Positions 8,401 to 13,325 of a stretch of 13,325 nucleotides of DNA are shown here, one piece after another. Below the pieces are notes generated by a model. The model saw only the letters and a list, made by a program, of their open reading frames with translations. It made no database searches and was not told where the DNA came from. A program made the translations under genes and the position numbers. Each line of letters begins with the position of its first letter. The stretch's first letter is position 1. Source of the stretch: Rubrivivax sp. (lineage in GTDB: Bacteria > Pseudomonadota > Gammaproteobacteria > Burkholderiales > Burkholderiaceae); assembly GCA_004211235.1 (NCBI GenBank), contig SEEY01000035.1:1-13325 (forward strand), written 5' to 3'.

Positions 8401-10408
8401 GCTGCTGGAATCGGTCTGGCTGGACGGGCGCGTGGCGCGGCCGCTGGTCTACGGTCTCAACGACGAGGCCGACACCTACACCTCGCGCCGCTTCCTGTTT
8501 GGCAACGGCCTGAGCAACGAGCGCCGGCTGGACGCTCAGGGTCGCGTGGTGGCAGCGGGCACGCCCGACGTGGCCCTGTCCCAACTCGGCTATGCCGGCA
8601 CGCAGCCGCAGGACGTCGACCCCGCCACGGCGAAGACGTTGCGCACCCTCGGGCTGGGGCAGGCGGCCGGCAGCACGGCCTCGCCGCTGTGGCAGGCGCG
8701 CCTGCATGCCCAGATCGACCGCTGGCGCGCGCCCGACGCCGTGCCTCAGCCCGGCCTGCCGGCAACGACCGGCACCGGCCCTGCCGCGCAGGAGCTGTTC
8801 GACGACCTCGGCCGCCAGATCACGCGCGGTGACCTCCGGCTGAGCTACGACAGCCTGAACCGCCTCGTCGAGGTGCAGCGCGACACCGGGGCCGCAGCGC
8901 TGCAGCCCGTGGCCCGCTACCGCTACAACCTGTTCGGCCAGCGCATCGCCAAGGTCACGGCGCAGGCCGGCAGCCAGGCCGCCCGCACGACCTATTTCTT
9001 CCACGACGGCAGCCAGCTCGTGGCCGAGGCCGATGCCACCGGCACGGTGCAGCGCCAGTACGTCTGGATCAACGACAAGCCCGTCGCCCTGCTGACGCAG
9101 CAGCAGGTGCTGCATGTGCACACCGACCACCGCGACGCCCCGGTCGCGCTGACCGATGCGTCGCGCCGTGTCGTCTGGCAGGCCGAGGTGGCCGACTACC
9201 TCGCCGCGTCGCCGGCACAGGGCGCATCGCTCGGCAACGTCGAGTTCAACCTGCGCGGCTCCAACCAGTACCACGACCCCGAGACGGGGCTGCACTACAA
9301 CACCCACCGCTACTACGACGCGCAGGCCGGCCGCTACCTGTCGCCCGATCCGCTGGGCCTGTCCGTCGGGCCGGATCTATACGCCTTCGCGTTGAACCGG
9401 CCGCACTCGATGCAGGACCCTTTAGGGCTGGCGCCGATCACGACCGACAAGGACGTGCCGAATGCCGACTTCGCCGACAAAGTGAAGTACGTCTTCGAGA
9501 AGGCCGCCGAGAAGTACCCAGGCGAGGTCGGCAATGCGTTGCTGGAGATGGTCAGCCCCACGGCACTGGCCACCACCGCGGGCATCTTTGCGGTCTGGGC
9601 CGTGGCGCAGGCCACACCGGTGGGCTGGGCGGCCGATTTGCTGCTTGCCGGCGTCGGCTACTTCCTGCTCGGCTCGGCCATCGTCGACACACTCGACACG
9701 CTGGTGCAGACGTCGATCAAGGTCTACAAGGCCAAGTGCCTGAGCGACCTGGACGCCGCAGCGGACGTGCTGGCCAAGGGCCTGGGCAGCGCCACCGTCA
9801 ACATCGGCTCAGGCGCCGCCGCGGCCGGCGCGCCCAAGCTGGCCAAGCTGCTCAAGCAATTGCTGAAGAAGCGGCCCGCCGGCAAGGTGCCGAACCCGCC
9901 GGCGGCCACCAAGCCGCCGCCGGTGCCACCGCCTGTCTCGCTGAACAGCTTGAAGGGCAAGCAGTTGTTCGGCCCCAAGCTGAGCAACATCGCAACCAGG
10001 AATGACGGCAAGCTGGGGGAACAACTCGCGGCCCAGGTGCTTGAAGCGTTGACAGGCGGCAAGTACCGCGGCATTCACAACGGCTCCGGCAACGGCCCCG
10101 ATCTGATCCGTATCAACCCGGCGACCAAGACGATCGAGCACGTTGAGGTCAAGTCCAGCCAAACGGGCAAGCCTGGCTGGCCTACCGGGAACCCCACCAC
10201 CAGGTTCAACGACTGGATAAACGAAGCCAGCCAGCTGGGCACCATTTCGGGCAAAGCCATCTCGGCCGCCGACAGGAAGTACGCCCAGGACATTTACGAT
10301 CTGCTCAACAAGGGCGGCTACAAGCTGGAGAACAAGGTCATGCAGGTGAGCATTCCAGCGCCTAAGACGACAGGCACGCCGATCCTGGAACTGTTCGATT
10401 GGATTTGA
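5492..10408 (+). CDS. Complete secreted RHS-repeat polymorphic toxin with PD-(D/E)XK nuclease-like C-terminus
   Basis: The protein has 1638 residues. The ATG at 5492 is chosen because an in-frame TGA lies at 5486-5488 and a Sec signal peptide follows directly (hydrophobic core about residues 10-24, likely cut near APA at 24-26); ATG 5498 is the alternative. No good ribosome binding site is seen. Domains in order: signal; Gly/Pro-rich linker (about 30-103); DUF6531-like start (NPINLITGNKYQEE, about 106-119); YD-repeat shell; core end SPDPLGL then DPLGL at 1309-1313. The toxin tip (1314-1638) has a hydrophobic stretch at about 1357-1402, possibly for membrane passage, a Pro-rich hinge near 1475-1485, and a nuclease candidate with Glu1510, Asp1537 (GPD) and Glu1552-x-Lys1554 (EVKSS). 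This spacing fits a PD-(D/E)XK endonuclease fold. DNA as target is inferred. The next gene starts 7 bases after the stop. The PoNe DNase group is one possible relative, but I cannot confirm it. Confidence 0.95.
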   Translation: MNMPQAFRTTLCAALLAGASLLAAPAAQSGSLFGGGSTCDPTKASCIPPPGGGGGSPFPFPPPGGGGGGGGGVCTAPPGGSPSCGGAGPASVGGGGAGGLMVGGGNPINLITGNKYQEETDLAALPGMLGLELKRYYNSLSPNAGIAGAQWRLSYETVLVDLGSQIQILQADGRRITLTKGQGQQGGGTLCTSPQLSDGQVRIEQQGGQPVYHWRWADGRVLTFMAVTAAPGRGFPLHSITAATGERVQLGYNPMGDLISVVDPQGRKLTLGYGRAGAGQRALLRSVESPLGQIRYKQDEQGRLTEVTFGDTLTRRYHYEAEHNGGNEFALTGISAISRDAKGQLATQRLSTYAYDKAGLAVLSTKGRPLALKDGKPLDGTGIEQIKVQYLAKPSPQEGTPDKTGEVQVKSERLGRVVVTNSLGQTTELTTAVIGGGYRLVSMRGPGCSTCGPSNRSHGYDREGRLLRTTELDANGRPVASELRRYDDRGRLARVERQAYVDGKPQPAQLLQRFEYAEVKFKDGSIAVGTQPSLVAQPSVIAGKERTTAFDYNEFGQVVKVTQAGWSPVDAKGEPVAQGVSITRTTTYNYKTVNGRSLLAQVDGPLANGPKGTPEDSDVTLVQWDERGNQPVKLLHPAGLVTRADYTADGRTRQLIGMDGVASVFDYAPDGSLASITRAGATRRFEHDALGQTTSVLEASGARTRVAFDLAGQVAALFDAQNNRVELQRDREGRLLQARLLNPDGSVSQQRDFPAQSEADGSAAGRDGVMTAMRDIVSQAQDAGNVARPDLLQAMRAAQDALSDGWPRPSQSITDIADASGAYTSHYRDDFGQLRRVESPTTGTSLFEYDAAGRLLARVQVELSRAEYRRDPAGRVIAVHVRDVHGQVDEDARITWGPANKPQLIKYLAGEERFAYDAGGRLAEHEQRVDRQRWTIKYAHNAAGQLIGKTLPDGRQLDFRYRGSQHSRAGLLESVWLDGRVARPLVYGLNDEADTYTSRRFLFGNGLSNERRLDAQGRVVAAGTPDVALSQLGYAGTQPQDVDPATAKTLRTLGLGQAAGSTASPLWQARLHAQIDRWRAPDAVPQPGLPATTGTGPAAQELFDDLGRQITRGDLRLSYDSLNRLVEVQRDTGAAALQPVARYRYNLFGQRIAKVTAQAGSQAARTTYFFHDGSQLVAEADATGTVQRQYVWINDKPVALLTQQQVLHVHTDHRDAPVALTDASRRVVWQAEVADYLAASPAQGASLGNVEFNLRGSNQYHDPETGLHYNTHRYYDAQAGRYLSPDPLGLSVGPDLYAFALNRPHSMQDPLGLAPITTDKDVPNADFADKVKYVFEKAAEKYPGEVGNALLEMVSPTALATTAGIFAVWAVAQATPVGWAADLLLAGVGYFLLGSAIVDTLDTLVQTSIKVYKAKCLSDLDAAADVLAKGLGSATVNIGSGAAAAGAPKLAKLLKQLLKKRPAGKVPNPPAATKPPPVPPPVSLNSLKGKQLFGPKLSNIATRNDGKLGEQLAAQVLEALTGGKYRGIHNGSGNGPDLIRINPATKTIEHVEVKSSQTGKPGWPTGNPTTRFNDWINEASQLGTISGKAISAADRKYAQDIYDLLNKGGYKLENKVMQVSIPAPKTTGTPILELFDWI
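5637..5800 (+). repeat. Gly/Pro-rich low-complexity segment
   Basis: Runs of GGC/GGT and CCG codons encode poly-Gly and Pro-rich stretches, with PPGGGGG-type blocks occurring twice, between signal peptide and DUF6531-like domain. It is probably a flexible linker at the cell surface or in the periplasm. Such runs are prone to slippage and to assembly error, so exact length should be treated with care. Confidence 0.8.
6294..7351 (+). repeat. Direct repeat copy 2 of the RHS shell sequence
   Basis: Same-orientation partner of 1-1061 inside the second RHS gene, including the GPGCSTC and YVDGKPQ segments. It ends at the shared GGACGTGACG near 7351. Bases 5492-6293 probably also have a counterpart in the first RHS gene, but that part lies outside the window. 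Confidence 0.9.
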
Positions 10409-10415
10409 CGAGACG

Positions 10416-11387
10416 ATGACCGCGACAACAACCTTCTGCCGGCCGGGACCCGCTACCAAATTTCCTGGCATCAGCAAGTTCTTGAAGGGGTACGTACTCG
10501 GCATCCCCGACTGGGAAACGGAAGACCTCGCCAGGCTCAAGCGATACGCCGCTGAGGGCGGGTTCAAATATTCCGGGCCCGATGGCACCCTGTGGACCTA
10601 TTCGCTGGCGGACGCGGAGAGCGACCTGACGCGGGTTGGGCTCTCACTGCGCTGGCATGCCATCCAGGCCTGCATGAAAGGGGAAAACGGCTTCAACGGC
10701 CTCTTGCAGCGCAGCGCGGCGTATGAGTACTGGGGGCTACGTGCGGCACATCGCTTCGACACCTTCCGCTTACAGGATTTTCGTGCGGGCAAGCGGCCGC
10801 AATACCTGCCGTTTCTGCGCTTGCGCTCAGCAGTGTCCAGTCTTGCTCATGTGTTCCTGATGGGCTGGAACGACTGGGCCGAGGCGATGAATAGATGGAT
10901 CTTGACTGCGCTGGGAAACGGCGGGTACTTCGATGCCGACGACACTTCGCATCCGCGAACTCAATTCTTCGTGCTTGGCTTGCTGTCGTCTCATTTCGGG
11001 CTGGATTTGCCTGTCAATCCGGCATTCGCCCAGGACGAGCCGATCTACGAATACCTGCGCAAGCAATGGAGAGCCGACGATCCGTCTGGCTTGACCGAAG
11101 CGCTGCTGGCGGCGCTCGACCGGCACACCCACCAGAGCGTGCGCTCCAAGCGCAATGGCCCGGCGTTTGACTTGCCTTTTGACAGTGACTGGTACTTTCC
11201 TTACGAGGTGCTCGTGGTGCTCAGGCTGCGAGAAATGGCCGGCCTGGACACTCCGTCGGCAGAAGCGCTGGCACACCCGCTGACCCGCACACCCCTGGGG
11301 CAGTTGCCGCCGTTGACGCCGGTGTACAGCGAGGACACGCTGGACGGCGTCGTACGACGGCTGCGCGAGGAGTTCGCTGACGTTTGA
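10416..11387 (+). CDS. Putative cytoplasmic immunity protein for the nuclease-type RHS toxin
   Basis: This 323-residue protein starts 7 bases after the RHS stop. It lacks a signal peptide and a clear membrane segment, as expected for protection against a toxin that acts in the cytoplasm. Visible features include WETEDLARLKRYAAEG (about residues 32-47), DAESDLTRVGLSLRW, an aromatic-rich middle (YEYWGL, LMGWNDWAEAMNRW) and YEVLVVLRLREMAGLD near the C-terminus; the overall look is alpha-helical. The N-terminal part recurs as a truncated paralogue at 12322-12586. The helical style recalls immunity proteins paired with PD-(D/E)XK toxins such as PoNi (DUF1910/1911), but I cannot assign the family from sequence by eye. 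The immunity role rests on adjacency and localisation. Confidence 0.85.
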   Translation: MTATTTFCRPGPATKFPGISKFLKGYVLGIPDWETEDLARLKRYAAEGGFKYSGPDGTLWTYSLADAESDLTRVGLSLRWHAIQACMKGENGFNGLLQRSAAYEYWGLRAAHRFDTFRLQDFRAGKRPQYLPFLRLRSAVSSLAHVFLMGWNDWAEAMNRWILTALGNGGYFDADDTSHPRTQFFVLGLLSSHFGLDLPVNPAFAQDEPIYEYLRKQWRADDPSGLTEALLAALDRHTHQSVRSKRNGPAFDLPFDSDWYFPYEVLVVLRLREMAGLDTPSAEALAHPLTRTPLGQLPPLTPVYSEDTLDGVVRRLREEFADV

Positions 11388-11457
11388 GCTCGGCGATGTT
11401 TGTGATGCCAAGGACCTCTGAGCACATCTGGCAATGCGGGCGCGGCACAGCTTCACC

Positions 11458-11625
11458 ATGAAGTTCATTCGCAAGCTCTGAGAACTGTTCGGCGGCGCGG
11501 CTGCGCCCGCGTTCCGGGCCGACCCGGCACCAAGGCTGAGCTATGGGGTGCAGGTCAACCAGGCCATTGAGTACGCCAAGACCTTGAACATTGAATCATC
11601 GTTACCGTGGTTCGATAAGCAATGA
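11458..11625 (+). pseudogene. Orphan toxin tail with an in-frame stop, displaced RHS cassette remnant
   Basis: The frame reads MKFIRKL, then TGA at 11479-11481, then ELFGGAAAPAF and on to YGVQVNQAIEYAKTLNIE and PWFDKQ, ending at TGA 11623-11625. That final stop overlaps the ATG of the next gene (ATGA), exactly as toxin and immunity overlap at 4277. No RHS core precedes it. The likely reading is the last 47 codons of an older toxin whose front was lost. The internal TGA may be a mutated TGG, or the bases before it may be unrelated. The 70 bases at 11388-11457 hold nothing I can identify. Confidence 0.5.
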
Positions 11626-12242
11626 CAATTTCCGACGGTCAACTCCAGGAGGCCTTTGAAAGGTTTTCTGCTGCCGAACTCGCGAAGGTGTCCCTGGGCG
11701 GCGAGGAGCTCACGGCCTACGCGGCCGCGTTACGCGAGACTTTTGACCTCCATCGAGGCAGCGACCATGGCAGCCTGCTTTCGGTCCGAAACGTGCTTTT
11801 GCTGAGCAGCCGGACCCCCTACATTGGATACGCCGGCAACCAAGCGCTGATGATCGAGATACCTGGCGACGCAAGTGATGCCGTAGTTGGCGAGGCCGCA
11901 CTCCGAATGCTCGATGCCAGTCGGCACATGATGATTGACTACCTGTCGGGACGGCTTCATGCATTGGAGCGGGACGAAGGCATGGCTTTCCATCAGGCCT
12001 ACATGAACGACCTGAGCGCCCGCTGCGGATTCAGGAATCCGGCCGCCATGCTGAACACTGCCCACGCCGTTTCATTGACCCGCGCGCGCAACACGGGCCT
12101 GACGAACGTTTCGCCAATGCGGCGCGTCAAAGCCGACTACTTTGAAGGCATGGGGCCCGACTTCGATATTGAAATAGCCTCAGGCGGCGGCCCGACCTTG
12201 TTTGGAGCAAGCATTCGAGACGCTCTGGAACTGTGCGCGTAG
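11622..12242 (+). CDS. Orphan immunity-type protein, family not recognised
   Basis: This 206-residue protein starts at an ATG overlapping the end of the toxin-tail remnant and ends at TAG 12240-12242. It has no signal peptide and no obvious membrane helix, so it is probably cytosolic. Segments that stand out are FDLHRGSDHGSLLSVRN (about 41-57), IGYAGNQALMIEIPGD (about 67-82) and ASRHMMIDYLSGRLHALERDEG. I do not recognise the family. The frame is intact over 600 bases although its toxin is gone, which suggests it is kept under selection, perhaps as protection against a toxin still carried by relatives. The downstream fragment at 12322 follows after about 80 bases. The immunity role is inferred from context only. 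Confidence 0.7.
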   Translation: MTISDGQLQEAFERFSAAELAKVSLGGEELTAYAAALRETFDLHRGSDHGSLLSVRNVLLLSSRTPYIGYAGNQALMIEIPGDASDAVVGEAALRMLDASRHMMIDYLSGRLHALERDEGMAFHQAYMNDLSARCGFRNPAAMLNTAHAVSLTRARNTGLTNVSPMRRVKADYFEGMGPDFDIEIASGGGPTLFGASIRDALELCA

Positions 12243-12250
12243 GCGTCGAA

Positions 12251-12325
12251 ATGGCGAGGACCAAGCTGCCGGCAGGATGGCAATTGCCGCGCTCCTTCCC
12301 GGGATTGCTTGATTGCTGGCGATGA
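12251..12325 (+). other. Very short frame overlapping the immunity fragment, possible toxin-tail scar
   Basis: An ATG at 12251 opens MARTKLPAGWQLPRSFPG, then LLDCWR and a TGA at 12323-12325. That TGA overlaps ATG 12322 of the immunity fragment as ATGA, the same junction as at 4277 and 11622. The neighbouring toxin ends with LFDWI, loosely like LLDCWR. It may be the last codons of another lost toxin; with so few residues this is weak. Confidence 0.25.
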
Positions 12326-12612
12326 TGGCGAAATGCACGAGGCCGGGGATCTCCAGCAACATTCCTCCCGTCAAGAAGTTCCTCAACACTTTCGCCCACG
12401 GCTCGGGCAACTGGGAAAGCGAGGACCTGCTCCAGCTCCAGCGCTACGCATGCGAGGGCCGCTTCGAATATCCGTCCGCCTACGACGGCCAACCACGCAC
12501 CTTCTCGCTCGTCGACGCCGAGACGGCGCTTGCACGCGTGGGTATCGCGCTGCGCTGGCTGGCCACCCAGGCAGCGCTGAAACCGGGTAAGCGTCCGGTC
12601 ACGCCACCTTGA
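12322..12612 (+). pseudogene. Truncated paralogue of the 10416-11387 immunity protein, cut by IS66
   Basis: The frame (ATG at 12322 or 12325) runs to a TGA at 12610-12612, but only the part to base 12586 is immunity-like. WESEDLLQLQRYACEGRFEY matches the larger protein's WETEDLARLKRYAAEGGFKY at 13 of 20 positions. DAETALARVGIALRWLATQA matches DAESDLTRVGLSLRWHAIQA at 13 of 20. After AALKPG the similarity stops where the IS66 end begins, and the last codons are read from the insertion element. About 85 of some 320 residues remain, so it is almost surely non-functional. The missing part may lie beyond the other end of the element. Confidence 0.8.
12587..12606. repeat. Probable IS66 terminal inverted repeat
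   Basis: The sequence begins GTAAGCGTCC and sits exactly where homology of the disrupted immunity gene ends. The inner limit of the repeat cannot be fixed without the other end of the element; 20 bases is an estimate. Confidence 0.6.
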
Positions 12613-12657
12613 CTACTCGTCGAACCAAGTTAATTGACCAGTCGGTAGCGAATTGCC

Positions 12658-12900
12658 TCAGTGCTGGCCGTGATCTTCCGGCTTGAGCTCGCTATGCGTT
12701 GGGCAGTGGACGCGGCCGTCGGAGCCGGCGGTCCATCCAGCCTTTCTGGCTCGGACGGCTATCTCAGCCGCCCACTGATCGATCGGATCGGTGAACGGTT
12801 CTGCCAACGATGGTTCAAACAGGTTTAGACAGTCAGGCGTTTGGCAGCTCACGATGATGACGGTGTAGGCAATGTCCTCAATAGGGTCCGTTGGCGTCAT
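12658..12900 (-). CDS. Small hypothetical protein, probable IS66 passenger, Cys/His-containing
   Basis: This 80-residue minus-strand frame starts at ATG 12898-12900 (MTPTDPIEDIAYTV). It contains a CQTPDC pair near residue 20, FEPSLAEPFTDPIDQWAAE in the middle, and HCPTH near the C-terminus. The two Cys/His pairs could bind a metal as a small zinc ribbon. The charged, non-repetitive composition looks like real coding sequence. The frame is open further upstream as far as 13305, but that part crosses hairpins and shadows the transposase, so I prefer this start. The gene lies between the transposase and the element end, in the same orientation, so it probably travels with the IS. Function is unknown. 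Confidence 0.65.
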   Translation of the reverse strand: MTPTDPIEDIAYTVIIVSCQTPDCLNLFEPSLAEPFTDPIDQWAAEIAVRARKAGWTAGSDGRVHCPTHSELKPEDHGQH

Positions 12901-12969
12901 AGGGCTCAAGTATCTACGGCCTTCCCTGGGGATTCGCCGAACACATCGTGAAGGCGTATGCCGACGGCA

Positions 12970-13013
12970 GCACCGATTCCCATCCCCATTTACCAAGAGA
13001 TGGGAATCGGTGC
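12970..13013. repeat. Perfect 15-bp inverted repeat (hairpin) inside IS66
   Basis: GCACCGATTCCCATC (12970-12984) pairs perfectly with GATGGGAATCGGTGC (12999-13013) around a 14-base loop. It lies between transposase and passenger gene. There is no U-run on either side, so it is not a standard intrinsic terminator; it could halt read-through, protect RNA, or be a transposase or host-factor site. Confidence 0.75.
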
Positions 13014-13028
13014 GTACGGGGCCGTGTG

Positions 13029-13098
13029 CCGGGTACAGCATGTATCCCGGGTGAGAGCCGACATTCCCCATCACCTGCAACAGGGGATGGGAATCGGC
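13029..13098. repeat. Two further imperfect hairpins downstream of the transposase gene
   Basis: CCGGGTAC (13029-13036) can pair with GTATCCCGG (13042-13050) with one bulged base. GCCGACATTCCCCATC (13057-13072) can pair with GATGGGAATCGGC (13086-13098) with bulges. The last arm repeats the 12-mer GATGGGAATCGG of the neighbouring perfect hairpin, so the 12-mer occurs three times in 125 bases, once inverted. Confidence 0.6.
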
Positions 13099-13118
13099 TT
13101 GCAGGCGACGGCGCGATC

Positions 13119-13325
13119 TCAGCTTGGCGGTGACCAGCGGTCCAGCAGCAGCTCGTCGGTCCGGCTTGCCGGGTGAGTGGGCAAGCGGTCGAGCACGTCC
13201 TTGAAGTAGGCGTACGGGTCGTGCCCGTTGATGCGGGCGGAGTGCAGCAGGCTCATGATTGCCGCTGCCCGTTTGCCCGCCCGCAGGCTGCCGGCGAACA
13301 ACCAATTTGATCGTCCAACCGCGAT
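13119..13325 (-). CDS. tnpC: IS66-family transposase, C-terminal part (5' end outside window)
   Basis: The minus-strand frame enters from the window end and stops at 13119-13121. It reads SNWLFAGSLRAGKRAAAIM, then SARINGHDPYAYFKDVLDRL and PTHPASRTDELL. This is the characteristic C-terminal region of the IS66 DDE transposase (NWLFAGS, INGHDPYAYLKD-like). Only 68 residues are visible; the DDE catalytic core lies outside the window. The frame is intact as far as seen, so the element could still be active. Confidence 0.9.
   Translation of the reverse strand: MAVGRSNWLFAGSLRAGKRAAAIMSLLHSARINGHDPYAYFKDVLDRLPTHPASRTDELLLDRWSPPS

Larger units (their letters stand above)
12587..13325 (-). mobile_element. 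IS66-family insertion element, one end (continues past window)
   Basis: The right boundary starts with GTAAGCGTCCGGTC at 12587, the kind of terminal sequence expected for IS66-family elements (ends beginning GTAA). It interrupts an immunity reading frame, and a transposase C-terminus of the IS66 type lies at 13119-13325 on the minus strand. Between these are a small gene and three hairpins. The other end, tnpA/tnpB if present, and the target duplication lie outside the window. IS66 elements normally make 8-bp duplications; the bases next to this end are GAAACCGG (12579-12586). Confidence 0.8.

Noticed and set aside
5762..9307. Very long open frame on the minus strand (over 1100 codons) opposite the second RHS gene
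   Set aside because: It is a mirror of a high-GC coding frame; the translation is Ala/Arg/Val/His-rich without domain character, and the plus frame is an unmistakable RHS protein.
11201..11448. Minus-strand frame with PRPHCQMC as a possible zinc finger
   Set aside because: Too short and largely antisense to the immunity gene; a single Cys/His pair is not enough support.
12970..13098. Short repeats as a CRISPR array or integron attC
   Set aside because: There are only three copies of a 12-mer in mixed orientation, no regular spacers, and no attC core sites; they fit hairpin arms.
12901..13305. Upstream extension of the small minus-strand frame as a 215-residue protein
   Set aside because: The extension crosses the hairpins and overlaps the transposase in another frame, with Arg/Pro/His-rich shadow-like composition.

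Overview
The window is very GC-rich and its dominant content is RHS-repeat polymorphic toxin genes of a type I associate with Burkholderiales (Betaproteobacteria). That placement rests on composition and protein style and is not proven. I see no rRNA, tRNA, CRISPR array, riboswitch, phage structural gene or T6SS gene (VgrG, PAAR, Hcp, Eag).

Layout, left to right. (1) 1-4280: the 3' part of a large RHS gene, cut by the window start. Its variable C-terminus after the DPLGL core motif looks like a HET-C/zinc-dependent phospholipase-type toxin. (2) 4277-4987: an exported small protein that overlaps the toxin gene by ATGA and is the probable periplasmic immunity protein. (3) 5005-5134: a frameshifted stub of a second gene of that immunity family, followed by about 350 bp with no gene and three CACGTG hexamers just before the next gene. 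(4) 5492-10408: a complete second RHS gene with a Sec signal peptide, a Gly/Pro-rich linker, a DUF6531-like segment, a YD-repeat shell, and a C-terminal PD-(D/E)XK-type nuclease candidate. (5) 10416-11387: its probable cytoplasmic immunity protein. (6) 11458-12612: a graveyard of displaced cassettes. It holds a toxin tail with an in-frame stop, an intact orphan immunity-type gene coupled to that tail, and a truncated paralogue of the 10416-11387 protein. (7) 12587-13325: one end of an IS66-family element, read on the minus strand, with the transposase C-terminus, hairpins and a small passenger gene. Its GTAAGCG end cuts the immunity paralogue.

The two RHS genes share about 1.05 kb of closely similar DNA (1-1061 and 6294-7351) and then diverge sharply inside the shell. 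Together with the scattered toxin tails and immunity genes, this suggests a locus that acquires new C-terminal toxin/immunity modules by recombination and keeps old immunity genes downstream. The localisation logic is consistent: the lipase-like toxin is followed by an exported immunity protein, and the nuclease-like toxin by an unexported one. Biochemical activities are inferred from motifs only.
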